Shown piece after piece: positions 1 through 8,804 of a DNA stretch of 64,000 bases; position 1 is the stretch's first letter, and the number at the start of each line of letters is the position of its first letter. Below the pieces are notes generated by a model. That model was not told where the DNA came from and searched no databases. It was given only the letters and a program-made list of their open reading frames with translations. The position numbers and the translations under genes were made by a program. Source of the DNA: Fluviicoccus keumensis (GTDB lineage: Bacteria; Pseudomonadota; Gammaproteobacteria; Pseudomonadales; Moraxellaceae); assembly GCF_004217445.1 (NCBI RefSeq), contig NZ_SHKX01000015.1, positions 62,001 through 126,000 on the forward strand, in the 5' to 3' direction.

Positions 1-2728
1 TGCTTTGTTTAAGCGGTTGCTTGATGGGAACCGCGATAAAGGCGTCGTATACCGGCTGACTTAGCTTGAAGTTGGCCAAAGCGCCGAAATACTTGATGCG
101 CGGCGATGCTCCGGTCGCCTGTTTTTCGTAAAGCTGGGCCAAGGTCTTCAGATTGGCGTTCTGTTCCGGTAGTTGCTGGTTGGCGACTGCATGGTTATAC
201 AGTTTGAACGTCGCTTCGCCGCGAAGATCGGCGGGATTGGACGCGTCGTTGGCGTATTGACGGTAGATCCGCAGCGCGGCGTCAGGCTGCTTGCCTTTTT
301 CATACATTTCCGCCGCCAGCCAGAGTGCTTCACGCGCGGATTGCGGGCTCTTCTTCTGGTCGCGGGCGGCTATAGCCTCATACTGGGCGGCAGCGTTAGG
401 GATGTCGCCGGACTTTTCATACGCCAGGGCCAGCTTCTCGGGAATGGTCGCCGAGAGGGCGTGATCCGGATACTTCTGCTTGAAGGCAATCAGGACCGGA
501 ATGGCTTCCTTGTATTTTTCACCATTCAACAGAACAGCAGCGGCGTCAAAGTCCGAAGAGGTGCGGATCTTGGTGTCCACCGATGCCTGGGCGGCTTTCT
601 GGAAGAAAGCGGCTGCTTCTTCCGGATTCTTGTCGTCGCGGAGCTTTTCAGCCTGACGATAATAGGTGGTCGCCAGACGATCCTGATAACGCGCCTTCAG
701 CTTGGCATCGGGGATGCTGAACGCCATCACCTGCTGGTAGGATTTTTCAGCTTCGGCGAATCTGCCTTGGTCGAACTGGGCGTCCGCCACTACGCCGGCA
801 GCTTCCAGTCGCAGCGGTTCGGCGACCGGCGGGTTGATGGCCAGAAGCAGTTGGGCGGTGCGGACCGCGCTGTCGTAGTCCTTGAAGTGGAGGTGCAGAT
901 TGGTCATCCCTTGCAGCAGAAGGGCGCTAGCAGGATCCTGGGGGTAACGTCCGGCGTAAGTCACGGCGCCGGCTTCCAGATCCTTGACCAAAGGCTTCGA
1001 GGCGTCATCCGCATCCTTCCAGCGTTCGTAAACCGTCTGGATCATGCCCTGCATCAACTTCGGGGTGTTGGAGTCCTGGGGAAATTTATCGGCAAACTTC
1101 AGGACGGCCGCTACCCGGGCCGGCAGCAGCTTCAGCTTGGCGGCTTCGTCCACACCCAGTGATTTATCCCAGTCCTGATAACTCACCAGCGCAAAGGCGG
1201 CTGCGTCAGCACCCTTGGGATTGTTATATTCGTAAGCGGTTTTTTCAAACTCGGGAATGGCTTCCGCATAGTGCTTGGCGGAGTAAAGCGCTTCGGCCAG
1301 CAACTCGTTAATGGCGATGGCGTCCTGTTCCGCCGGCTTCAGGGCCAGATGCATGCGATACCAGGTCGCGGCCTTCAGGTAATCGCCTTCATTGTTGTCC
1401 ATTTGCGCCAAGGCATGATAGTGCTTGGCGAGGTCAATAATATGACCTTCCAGGATCGGGCGAAGCCGGGTACGGCTGGCTTCATCTGCCTGTTTCCAGT
1501 AGGCGCCGTCAGGATTGTAATGGTTGATGAACTCTTCCTTGGCCATGATGACCTGAGCCGGGAAACCGCCTTGCTGGTAAATGTTGATAATGGCGGTGCT
1601 GAGTTCAGGCGCGCTGGGATCGAACGGATGCCGGTTGATGAAAGCCGTATACGTTTCGGCGGCGTTACTGAACTGGCGCTTGTTCAGATAGGCTTGCGCC
1701 AGGTTGGCATAAATACCGGATTCGTAAAACTTCTCGCCGTTCTTGGTGAAGTATTCGTCAACGGATTTCGGACCATCCATCATCATGAAGCATAGGCTGA
1801 TGACGTCGTAGGAGTCCTGCAGCTTGGCGTCTTCCTGTTTGGTCTTGTGCGGCTTGACCATGATCTTTTCGGCAAAGCGGAAGAACAGGGGCAGGGCATC
1901 TTCAAAGTTGGAGGAGCGGTACAGCGCCCAGCCGCGCTTGTAAAGCGCGCTGTCCTGGAATGTCGAGTCCTTGGAGTCGAGAACCTTCTGGTAATATCCA
2001 GCCGCTTCGGTGAAGCGGTTCCCCGCAAAAGACTCTTCAGCCAGTCGGAAATACACTTCGGTCAGATAAGGGCTTTTGGGGTATTTCTGCGCCAGCTCCT
2101 TGAGCGCGGCCGCAGACTCAACCTTCTTGCCCATCAGGTCATAAGTCTTTGCCAGATCGTAATAGATTTCGGCGCGCGCCTCCGTGGATGGCATACGCTT
2201 CAACAGATCCTGATAAAACTCAATACTGTCCTGCAGCAGCTTTTCCTCTTCCTTCTCGGCGGCAAATTTGGCATTGCCCATCTTGAGCTTGCGGGCCACC
2301 TGAAGGTAGGCATTGGCGGTTCCGGGATCGGGGGCCTTTTTGGCCTGTTCCAGAATCTGCCGGTACAGGCTCTCATTCAGTTTGTCGTTGACCTGATCAT
2401 CAAGCGATCGGGGCTGAGGCTCGGCAGTCCCGGCTGCATCCTGCGCAACGGCGGGAGCGGTGGCCAGCGCCTTTCCGGCTTCAACTTTTTGCAGCTGCAC
2501 ACGGGCTGTGGCCAGCTGGTCATCCATTTTGGGGATGTTGATGGTAATGTTGTCGAGGCTGGCCAGGGTAGCGCGCGGCCCCGGCACCGGAGCGCCCGGG
2601 TTGGAATTTGCCGGTTGTCCCGGGGTAGCGGTGGGCGGAGAGCTGGCTTCAGGCAGCGTGCTGCACGCGCCCATCAAAAGGGCGGCAGCCAGCGGACTCA
2701 ACCGGAAGAGGGTTTTCGGACTCATCAT
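1..2728 (-). CDS. Large TPR-repeat outer-membrane lipoprotein, 3' end outside window
   Basis: The frame is open from the start at 2728 to the window edge, so at least 909 residues are visible and the C terminus is missing. The N terminus is a lipoprotein signal with lipobox LMGAC about residue 22, then a Pro/Ala/Gly-rich linker. From about residue 130 onward the chain is helical, with many TPR-like units (e.g. AEIYYDLAKTYDLMGKK, AAGYYQKVLD). The ATG overlaps the stop of the upstream gene by 4 bases, so translation is probably coupled. Large TPR lipoproteins of this kind accompany TolQR/ExbBD-like motors in gliding (Glt/Agl) and TonB-associated systems; the link here is inference. Such proteins usually scaffold periplasmic complexes. 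Confidence 0.8.
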   Translation of the reverse strand, partial: MMSPKTLFRLSPLAAALLMGACSTLPEASSPPTATPGQPANSNPGAPVPGPRATLASLDNITINIPKMDDQLATARVQLQKVEAGKALATAPAVAQDAAGTAEPQPRSLDDQVNDKLNESLYRQILEQAKKAPDPGTANAYLQVARKLKMGNAKFAAEKEEEKLLQDSIEFYQDLLKRMPSTEARAEIYYDLAKTYDLMGKKVESAAALKELAQKYPKSPYLTEVYFRLAEESFAGNRFTEAAGYYQKVLDSKDSTFQDSALYKRGWALYRSSNFEDALPLFFRFAEKIMVKPHKTKQEDAKLQDSYDVISLCFMMMDGPKSVDEYFTKNGEKFYESGIYANLAQAYLNKRQFSNAAETYTAFINRHPFDPSAPELSTAIINIYQQGGFPAQVIMAKEEFINHYNPDGAYWKQADEASRTRLRPILEGHIIDLAKHYHALAQMDNNEGDYLKAATWYRMHLALKPAEQDAIAINELLAEALYSAKHYAEAIPEFEKTAYEYNNPKGADAAAFALVSYQDWDKSLGVDEAAKLKLLPARVAAVLKFADKFPQDSNTPKLMQGMIQTVYERWKDADDASKPLVKDLEAGAVTYAGRYPQDPASALLLQGMTNLHLHFKDYDSAVRTAQLLLAINPPVAEPLRLEAAGVVADAQFDQGRFAEAEKSYQQVMAFSIPDAKLKARYQDRLATTYYRQAEKLRDDKNPEEAAAFFQKAAQASVDTKIRTSSDFDAAAVLLNGEKYKEAIPVLIAFKQKYPDHALSATIPEKLALAYEKSGDIPNAAAQYEAIAARDQKKSPQSAREALWLAAEMYEKGKQPDAALRIYRQYANDASNPADLRGEATFKLYNHAVANQQLPEQNANLKTLAQLYEKQATGASPRIKYFGALANFKLSQPVYDAFIAVPIKQPLKQS

Positions 2729-4644
2729 GATTTGCCAGTGCTTTCTTCGGTGGGGGCGGCGGGCGCGGGCTTACTCTCGACACGCTCGGTGCCAAGATAG
2801 GTTTCCCCCAGATAATTGGTCAGGGTGTCGCGGCGTTCCTGGAGCAGTGAACGGGCCAGATTCTTGAGGTAATCGCGGTATTGCCCCTTGGCGTCGGTGA
2901 CGCGAACCTCCAGCTCGTTGATCTTCTTTTCCAGAATCGGCAGCCGCTGACTGTAAGCGGCTTTCTGAATTTGCTGATTGTCGGAAAGGAGGTTGTCCAG
3001 AACGGCCAGGCGGCTCTTGGTCAGGCGCAGTTGGGCAGTGGACTGCTGCAACTTGTCAAAAATCTCGTCGCGCGAGGCGGCATGGCGGGCGATTTCAAAC
3101 AGGGTGATGCTTTTCAGGCGGTCAAGACGGGCCTGAATGTCGCGCACATCCCGTTCAGTACCCGCAGATTTGAGCTTCTGCAGCTTCCGGCCCAGTCGGT
3201 TCAACTGCTGCAAGCGCGCATTTTCGGCTTGGGAGGCGGCATCCGTATAGGCTTCCGCGCTGGAGTTCATCTGCTTGAAACGCAGCTGGAGATCCTGCCA
3301 GCGTTTGATCAACGCAACATACTGATCTTTCAGCGCTTGCTGGCGATCAGCGGAGACAGACAGGTTATCCTTGCGGTTTTCCAGTGTCTTGGCGATTTCC
3401 TGCAAGGCGTCAACGTCGCGATGGCGCTCCTCAAGCAATTGCACCAGACGGCTGACTTGCTGGTATTGCCTGAAACCCTCGTTAAATTTGGGCGAGGCGA
3501 ACAGCTTGGCGAACAGGCCGGCGGTAATGGCGTCATTGGTGGCCGGGATCTGCTTGACGTTCAGCGGATCCAGATCTTCGGTATTTACCTGCCTGGGCGC
3601 CATGATGTCGGGCCAGTTTTCCCCGTCAATCTTGAGACTGGTTTTTTCAAGCTGCAGCAACTGCTCGCGAAGAACCTTGTTGGCAATCCGGTATCCGGCC
3701 AGGGCCTGCGCCTTGAAGCCCATTTCCTCGTAAACACGGGCGGACAACAGGAAGGCTTCCTGAACAGCGGGGTCTGCCGGGTTGCGGCGCTGAAGTTCCA
3801 GACAGGCCGGCAGGGTTTCAGCGTATGCCTTGTTAAGATAATGGGAGTAGGCCAGCGCCAGCAGGGATTGGTTACTGTAGGGGCCTTCCAGACGGACTCG
3901 CAGCAGGGACTGTCGGCCCAGTTCGTAGTCTTCGTTCTGGATATGATAGTAAGCCACGGCCAGTGCGGCCTTGTCCTTGAGGTTCAGCCCTTCCTCATCG
4001 GTGACATTCTGGTTCGCCAGGCTGTCCAGACGGGCAAGCCCTTCTTCCGGCTGATCACCCTGCAAGTAGGCAATCCCGAGGTTGTAGACCCCGTAATTGG
4101 CCATGGCGCCTTCGGCCGGCATGCTTTTGAGCATGTTGATGGCTTCATTGAAGGAGCGCTTGCGGATCAGGATATTGGCCAGCATCAAACGGCGCTCGGC
4201 CTCCTGATAGCTGGTCAGGGTGGAGGGCGGTTTGCGAAGGTAGTTTTCGGTCGGGGCATCATTTCCCAGCTGATAAAGCAGCTTGCCGTAGCGCAACCAG
4301 GGCATGTTCCGGGTGCTGGAGGGAATGTCCTGGGCCTGAACGCGGGAAATGGCGACGTCACCCTCTCTGGGGAGTCCGAATTCGGTGTAGAGATCCCCCA
4401 AAAGCATTTCCGTCGTCGGGTCGTCGATTTCGAAGACGCCGGCCTGTTTTGCGCCAATCAGGCTGTTCAGGGCGGAAAAGTGGTGTCCCAGGTGATAGTC
4501 GTAATAAATTTCACCGAAGACAGGTTCACGGATGTCGGTGGAAACCTCCAGGCGTTTGCGCAAGTCAACGGCCTGCGCCGCTCCGGAAGCGAGAACGAGG
4601 GCCGCGAGCCCTGCTCCCCATGTTCGGTTTGTTCTGATTTTCAT
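2725..4644 (-). CDS. Periplasmic TPR and coiled-coil protein, 639 aa
   Basis: A Sec signal peptide (cleavage after ASGAAQA, about residue 26) precedes an N-terminal half with degenerate TPR units (residues 60-330). A C-terminal half rich in Lys, Glu, Gln and Leu reads as long coiled coils (about 390-600). The tail is low-complexity (SKPAPAAPTEE). It lies 27 bases after the gene ending at 4672 and overlaps the next gene by 4 bases, so the three form one operon. No catalytic motif is visible, so a structural or adaptor role in the periplasm is the likely reading. It could be a counterpart of the TPR proteins of Myxococcus-type envelope machines; I cannot confirm this without a profile search. 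Confidence 0.75.
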   Translation of the reverse strand: MKIRTNRTWGAGLAALVLASGAAQAVDLRKRLEVSTDIREPVFGEIYYDYHLGHHFSALNSLIGAKQAGVFEIDDPTTEMLLGDLYTEFGLPREGDVAISRVQAQDIPSSTRNMPWLRYGKLLYQLGNDAPTENYLRKPPSTLTSYQEAERRLMLANILIRKRSFNEAINMLKSMPAEGAMANYGVYNLGIAYLQGDQPEEGLARLDSLANQNVTDEEGLNLKDKAALAVAYYHIQNEDYELGRQSLLRVRLEGPYSNQSLLALAYSHYLNKAYAETLPACLELQRRNPADPAVQEAFLLSARVYEEMGFKAQALAGYRIANKVLREQLLQLEKTSLKIDGENWPDIMAPRQVNTEDLDPLNVKQIPATNDAITAGLFAKLFASPKFNEGFRQYQQVSRLVQLLEERHRDVDALQEIAKTLENRKDNLSVSADRQQALKDQYVALIKRWQDLQLRFKQMNSSAEAYTDAASQAENARLQQLNRLGRKLQKLKSAGTERDVRDIQARLDRLKSITLFEIARHAASRDEIFDKLQQSTAQLRLTKSRLAVLDNLLSDNQQIQKAAYSQRLPILEKKINELEVRVTDAKGQYRDYLKNLARSLLQERRDTLTNYLGETYLGTERVESKPAPAAPTEESTGKS

Positions 4645-4671
4645 GTTGGCTATGTTCCTGAACCCTCAGCC

Positions 4672-5202
4672 TTAGTTTTTGCTTTCCCACTCATTGAATG
4701 TGAAAACGGCGGGCTGGGCTCCGGAAGGATCCTCGGCGGCCTTGACTTCAACGATCTTGCGGAGGCTTCCCTTGTTGAAGGTGTAAGTAACGGTGCGCTG
4801 GAAGTCCTTGCCGCGGGCGTCGTAGGCATTGATGACGGCCTTGAGGACGTGTTGTCCGCTGGTCACATTGCCCATGTAGACGCGATGAAGACCGCCCTTG
4901 CCAAGCGCGGCGGTTTCCTGTTCGGAATAGGCGTGATAGCCGACATTCTGGTCATCCACACTGACGTTGATGTCGACAAGTCTCAAGCGGCTGCCGGCGT
5001 TGATCCCAACCAGAATGGCGGTGCTGGAGCTGGGATAGAGCAGTTCGCTTTCAAGCTGGGTAATTTCACGGTTCAGATTGAGAATATCTGACTTCAGATC
5101 CTGCAGGTCGGCAGGTACACTGCTTTCCCCGGCGGCAAGCGTGACATTTTGAATGGCGATGGCTGCGAAAAAGCCGGCAAAAATCGAGATTCCCTTGTTC
5201 AT
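4672..5202 (-). CDS. Small secreted coiled-coil/beta protein, first gene of TPR operon
   Basis: About 176 residues. I chose the internal ATG at 5202 because MNKGISIFAGFFAAIAIQ gives a compact signal peptide; an ATG at 5214 adds four residues. After the signal comes a short heptad-like helix (LQDLKSDILNLNREITQLES), then a beta-rich domain with conserved-looking Gly, Asp and Tyr residues. No enzyme motif is present. Its position at the head of the operon with two TPR proteins suggests a periplasmic partner of the same complex. Proteins of this type are sometimes given unrelated regulator names in databases. I see no DNA-binding motif, so I would not call it a regulator. Confidence 0.7.
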   Translation of the reverse strand: MNKGISIFAGFFAAIAIQNVTLAAGESSVPADLQDLKSDILNLNREITQLESELLYPSSSTAILVGINAGSRLRLVDINVSVDDQNVGYHAYSEQETAALGKGGLHRVYMGNVTSGQHVLKAVINAYDARGKDFQRTVTYTFNKGSLRKIVEVKAAEDPSGAQPAVFTFNEWESKN

Positions 5203-5427
5203 GATAGTATGCATTGGTCTGGTTGAATTGTGTACACATGGGCAAAGCGGGCCGCATGGCAGATAAAAAGTATAAAGCTATACAGATTAACGCATATGGC
5301 GTTCCGTCAGTCAAAGGGTTGTTTGGCTGCAAATGGTGAAGTAATTGGCACGACAAGGCATTCCCCGGAGCCGTCCGGATTGTCGGGCCTGTCGGTTTCC
5401 GGACGTGTGAAGGATGATATTAAAGGC

Positions 5428-6567
5428 ATGAAAATCGTTGCGGATGAGAACCTGTCGCTGGTCAGGGAGTTGTTCGGCTCCATGGGTGAGCTGGTGTGTC
5501 TGCCCGGCCGGTCGATGCGCCCGGAGGATGTCAGGGAGGCCGATATCCTGCTGGTGCGCTCGGTGACGCGTGTCAATGCAACACTCCTGGCCAGCAGCCG
5601 GGTCCGGTTTGTGGGAAGCGCAACCATCGGAACGGACCATCTGGATACGGCCTGGCTGGACGGGCAGGGCATTGCCTGGACCTCGGCTCCGGGCTGTAAC
5701 GCCATGAGTGTGGTGGAATATGTGATCGCCGCGCTGTTTGAACTTTGGGCGCGTGGAGACGTGGACTGGGACCGGCAGGTCATGGGGATTGTCGGCTTGG
5801 GAAACGTCGGCGCCCGTCTGGCGGTCGTTTTGCAACGGTTGGGAGTCAGGGTCCTGGGGTGCGATCCCTTTGTTGATCTTGAAGGTGTTGAGCAGGTGGA
5901 TATTGATACTCTGCTCGACCGTGCGGATGTGGTGTCGTTGCATACGCCGCTGACCCACGCCGGTCCTCATCCTACCTTCCATCTGCTGGATCGCTCCCGG
6001 CTGGCGCGGTTTGCCGGGAAAGTCCTGATCAACTCCGGTCGTGGTCCGGTGGTGGATAATGCCGCCTTGTTGGCCTTGATCGTGTCGGGTTGTTTCGATC
6101 CGGGTAAGGTTGTTCTGGATGTCTGGGAAAAGGAGCCGGATCTAGATCGGGCGTTGCTGGCGAAAATCCGGATCGGGACTCCCCATATCGCGGGTTACAG
6201 CCAGGAAGGCAAATGGCGGGGAAGCCTGATGGTGGCCGAAGCCTTGTCGAATTTCCTGGGGACTGCGCCACCCGAAGCTCCGGCGTTGACCGGCCGGGCG
6301 TTATCGGAGGTAAAGATAGTGGAAAGCGGTCAGGGATGGTCGGGGTTGGCGAGTCTGGTCAAGGCGTTTTACCCGATAAGCCGGGATGATGCCGACCTGC
6401 GCCGCGAGTTGCTGGAGCGGGACATGCTTCCGGGCGCGTTTGACGCCCTGCGCAAGGGTTACTGGCCGCGGCGGGAGTTTTCATCCGGGCGGGTTCGGTT
6501 GGTCGGCGTTGAAGACCCCTGGCTCAAGGAGCGAATGCTCGCCCTGAATTTCCGGCTGGAAGCCTGA
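5428..6567 (+). CDS. pdxB: Erythronate-4-phosphate dehydrogenase
   Basis: PdxB oxidises 4-phosphoerythronate with NAD in the DXP-dependent branch of pyridoxal-5'-phosphate synthesis, in the cytosol. The product is a D-2-hydroxyacid dehydrogenase. It has the N-terminal MKIVADENLSLV start typical of PdxB, an NAD-binding Rossmann motif GIVGLGNVGARLA (about residues 116-128), the NSGRGPVVD segment and a C-terminal dimerisation domain. The reading frame extends upstream to 5230, but the ATG at 5428 gives 379 residues, the usual family length. It is divergent from the TPR operon and probably monocistronic. Confidence 0.93.
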   Translation: MKIVADENLSLVRELFGSMGELVCLPGRSMRPEDVREADILLVRSVTRVNATLLASSRVRFVGSATIGTDHLDTAWLDGQGIAWTSAPGCNAMSVVEYVIAALFELWARGDVDWDRQVMGIVGLGNVGARLAVVLQRLGVRVLGCDPFVDLEGVEQVDIDTLLDRADVVSLHTPLTHAGPHPTFHLLDRSRLARFAGKVLINSGRGPVVDNAALLALIVSGCFDPGKVVLDVWEKEPDLDRALLAKIRIGTPHIAGYSQEGKWRGSLMVAEALSNFLGTAPPEAPALTGRALSEVKIVESGQGWSGLASLVKAFYPISRDDADLRRELLERDMLPGAFDALRKGYWPRREFSSGRVRLVGVEDPWLKERMLALNFRLEA

Positions 6568-6701
6568 AAGGCGCCCGCCATTTTCGGATATCCCGGCTTT
6601 TGCGCCACGAAAAAATAACGTCTGAGTGCTGCCTAAATGGCGCGCTTGGCTTTATCATCACCGGTTGATAATAAAAAGTAGCGTTTCTAGAGGAATTCCG
6701 C

Positions 6702-7415
6702 ATGTTTCATCCCCGTGCTCCAGTGTTGGCCTTTCTTTCCGTGCTGATGGCCGGAGCGGTATTTGCCGATGAAGCCGGTCAGCAACCTGCTCCGTCAAAT
6801 GATGCGACTGAACAGCCTGCTGCGGCGACCGCCGCTCCCGACCCGGCAAGTGCGCCTCAGGCCGCCACGGCTGCGGCGGCTCCAACCGAGATTCCCTACC
6901 CGGCAGACCGTTTGCCGGTTGCCGAGCCTCCGGGATTTTTCAAGCGTCATCCCCTGACCATGCCCAAGATTTCCATGCCGAAGCCTGACTTTGCCAAGTT
7001 CAAGCCCGGGTCCGGATTTGCAGGGGTTGGCGTATTCAATGACATGATCAATCTCAATGGCACCTTGTTGACCCCGAATGGTGTCTTCTATGCCCGGGCC
7101 GGCCGCTTCATGGCCAATAACCAGGGGGCCGCCTTTAACGCCGGTTGGCGGCACCCGCTGACAGCCGGGATTAATGAGGACGGTTACCAGCTGGGAATTT
7201 TTGCCGGCCAGGTGATTGGCGATGGCCTGAATGGCAAGAAGATAAACCGGATGGGCGCCGGGGCGGATGTTTCTTATCAGTGGATTACACCGAATACGTT
7301 ACGCGTATTCTCTGTCGGACTGGGTGCGGGGGAGTCCAAGACATCCGGCAGCGCCCGGTTACGCTCAAAGCCGACGCCGTTTTTCAGTTACTCCATCAGC
7401 CTCAAGATTTTCTAG
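6702..7415 (+). CDS. Predicted outer-membrane protein with Ala/Pro-rich linker
   Basis: 237 residues. A signal peptide (LSVLMAGAVFA, cut near residue 22) is followed by a low-complexity Ala/Pro/Gln linker to about residue 65. A Lys/Pro/Met repeat segment (PKISMPKPDFAKFKPG) comes next. The last about 130 residues alternate in a beta-strand manner and end in Phe (ISLKIF), the usual C-terminal signal of outer-membrane beta-barrels. An AGAGGA-like Shine-Dalgarno (AGAGGA at 6689-6694) sits 7 bases before the start. The gene precedes a DUF445 gene by 85 bases and may share its transcript. I do not recognise the family; function unknown. Confidence 0.7.
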   Translation: MFHPRAPVLAFLSVLMAGAVFADEAGQQPAPSNDATEQPAAATAAPDPASAPQAATAAAAPTEIPYPADRLPVAEPPGFFKRHPLTMPKISMPKPDFAKFKPGSGFAGVGVFNDMINLNGTLLTPNGVFYARAGRFMANNQGAAFNAGWRHPLTAGINEDGYQLGIFAGQVIGDGLNGKKINRMGAGADVSYQWITPNTLRVFSVGLGAGESKTSGSARLRSKPTPFFSYSISLKIF

Positions 7416-7500
7416 GCGGGTGGGGCGCTGACACCGCTTTGCGGGTCCGGCCCGCCGGACCCTATCCGGATCATGATCAACCCGAAAGGCAGCCTTATTT

Positions 7501-8745
7501 ATGACTGACGTCTCACTCTGGCAGCAACTGGTTTCCAGACCCGATTTCTGGGGATTCATTACCATCGCGCCGGTGGCCTCCTTCGTAACCTGGATACACG
7601 TCTGGATGGCGTTGAAGATGGTGTTCTATCCCATCCGTTTTATCGGCGTGAAGCTGGGGCCGATCCCGCTGGGGTGGCAAGGCATTGTTCCACGCAAGGC
7701 AGGGAAGATTTCGGGCATCCTGGTGGATCAGTCGTTGTCCAAGATCGGATCACTGGATGAGTTCTTCCGGGAGATGAAGCCGGATGAAATGGCCGAGTTC
7801 ATCAGTGAATCCATGATGGACAACGTGGAAGAACTGATTGACGAGGTGATGTCGGAGCGGAACGCCACATTGTGGGAAAACCTGCCCATGGCGATCAAGC
7901 GCCGTATTTACCAGCATGTGCGCAAGCAAGTTCCCGGGGTCATGGACAGCCTGGTGACGGAGTTGACCTTCAACGTCGAGAATCTGGTGGACATGCGGGA
8001 AATGGTTGTCCGGCAGATGGAAAACGATCGTGAACTGATGGTGCGGATGTTCCTGCGTGTCGGGCAGAAGGAAATTGATTTCATCTGGCACATCAGTGCC
8101 GCCATCGGTGCGTTCTTTGGCTGCGTGCAGATGGGCGTCTGGCTGGTGGTGCCCTGGCACTGGACGCTGGTGTTCTGGGCGGCTTTCTGGGGCTTGCTGA
8201 CCAACTGGATCGCCATCTGGATGGTTTTCAATCCGATCGAACCCAAGCGCATTCCGGTGTTGGGTTGGACGTGGCATGGGGCATTCATGCGCCGTCAAAA
8301 AGAGGTTTCAGAAGTTTTCGCCCATATCAGTACCCGTGAGCTGTTCACCATCAAGCAGATCATGACCGAGATGATGTTCGGGCCAAAAGCGGACAAGACG
8401 CGCAAAGTGGTGAAGCGTCATGTCAGCAAGATGCTGGACAGTCCGCTGGTCCGGACCGCCATCCAGATGACCATGGGCTGGGAGGAGTATGCCCGCTTGA
8501 AGGACACCATCATCGACAAGTCGATTGAAGCAACCATGGGGCCGATTTCTGATCCGGGTCTGAATGAGAGCCGAGCCGAGAAGGTCAATGAGCTGTTTCT
8601 GGAGCGGATGAAGAAACTGACTCCCACCGAGTTCCAGAACCTGTTGCGCCCGGCCTTTCGGGAGGATGAGTGGATTCTGGTGGTGCTGGGCGGTGTGACC
8701 GGCGCCTTGGCCGGTTGGCTGCAGTTGATGCTGGGCTTCAAGTAG
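7501..8745 (+). CDS. DUF445 family membrane protein (copy 1)
   Basis: 414 residues. One hydrophobic segment lies near the N terminus (FITIAPVASFVTWIHVW), a pair of helices is in the middle (about 200-245, with WLVVPWHWTLVFWAAFW), and one is at the C terminus (LGGVTGALAGWLQL). The soluble parts are helical and charged. The family is conserved but its function is not established. It is paralogous to the gene at 46233-47450: both end with the sequence LTPTEF followed by a (F/L)LRPAF(R/K)EDEW block. It is terminated by a strong hairpin at 8757. Confidence 0.85.
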   Translation: MTDVSLWQQLVSRPDFWGFITIAPVASFVTWIHVWMALKMVFYPIRFIGVKLGPIPLGWQGIVPRKAGKISGILVDQSLSKIGSLDEFFREMKPDEMAEFISESMMDNVEELIDEVMSERNATLWENLPMAIKRRIYQHVRKQVPGVMDSLVTELTFNVENLVDMREMVVRQMENDRELMVRMFLRVGQKEIDFIWHISAAIGAFFGCVQMGVWLVVPWHWTLVFWAAFWGLLTNWIAIWMVFNPIEPKRIPVLGWTWHGAFMRRQKEVSEVFAHISTRELFTIKQIMTEMMFGPKADKTRKVVKRHVSKMLDSPLVRTAIQMTMGWEEYARLKDTIIDKSIEATMGPISDPGLNESRAEKVNELFLERMKKLTPTEFQNLLRPAFREDEWILVVLGGVTGALAGWLQLMLGFK

Positions 8746-8756
8746 GCCCGGCGTGC

Positions 8757-8797
8757 GGCAATAAAAAAGGGCGGATATTCCGCCCTTTTTTATTGCC
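8757..8797. terminator. Bidirectional Rho-independent terminator
   Basis: A perfect 19-base inverted repeat around a 3-base loop. The GC core GGGCGGA/TCCGCCC is flanked by A-run and T-run. It serves the convergent DUF445 gene (plus) and rlpA (minus). Confidence 0.93.
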
Positions 8798-8804
8798 TGA
8801 GGGA

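Noticed and set aside
2881..5091. 736-codon open frame on the plus strand
   Set aside because: It is antisense to the TPR operon and its translation shows no domain or signal; high-GC DNA often keeps antisense frames open.
4672..5202. Regulator annotation for the small secreted protein
   Set aside because: It has a signal peptide and no helix-turn-helix; a transcription factor role does not fit.
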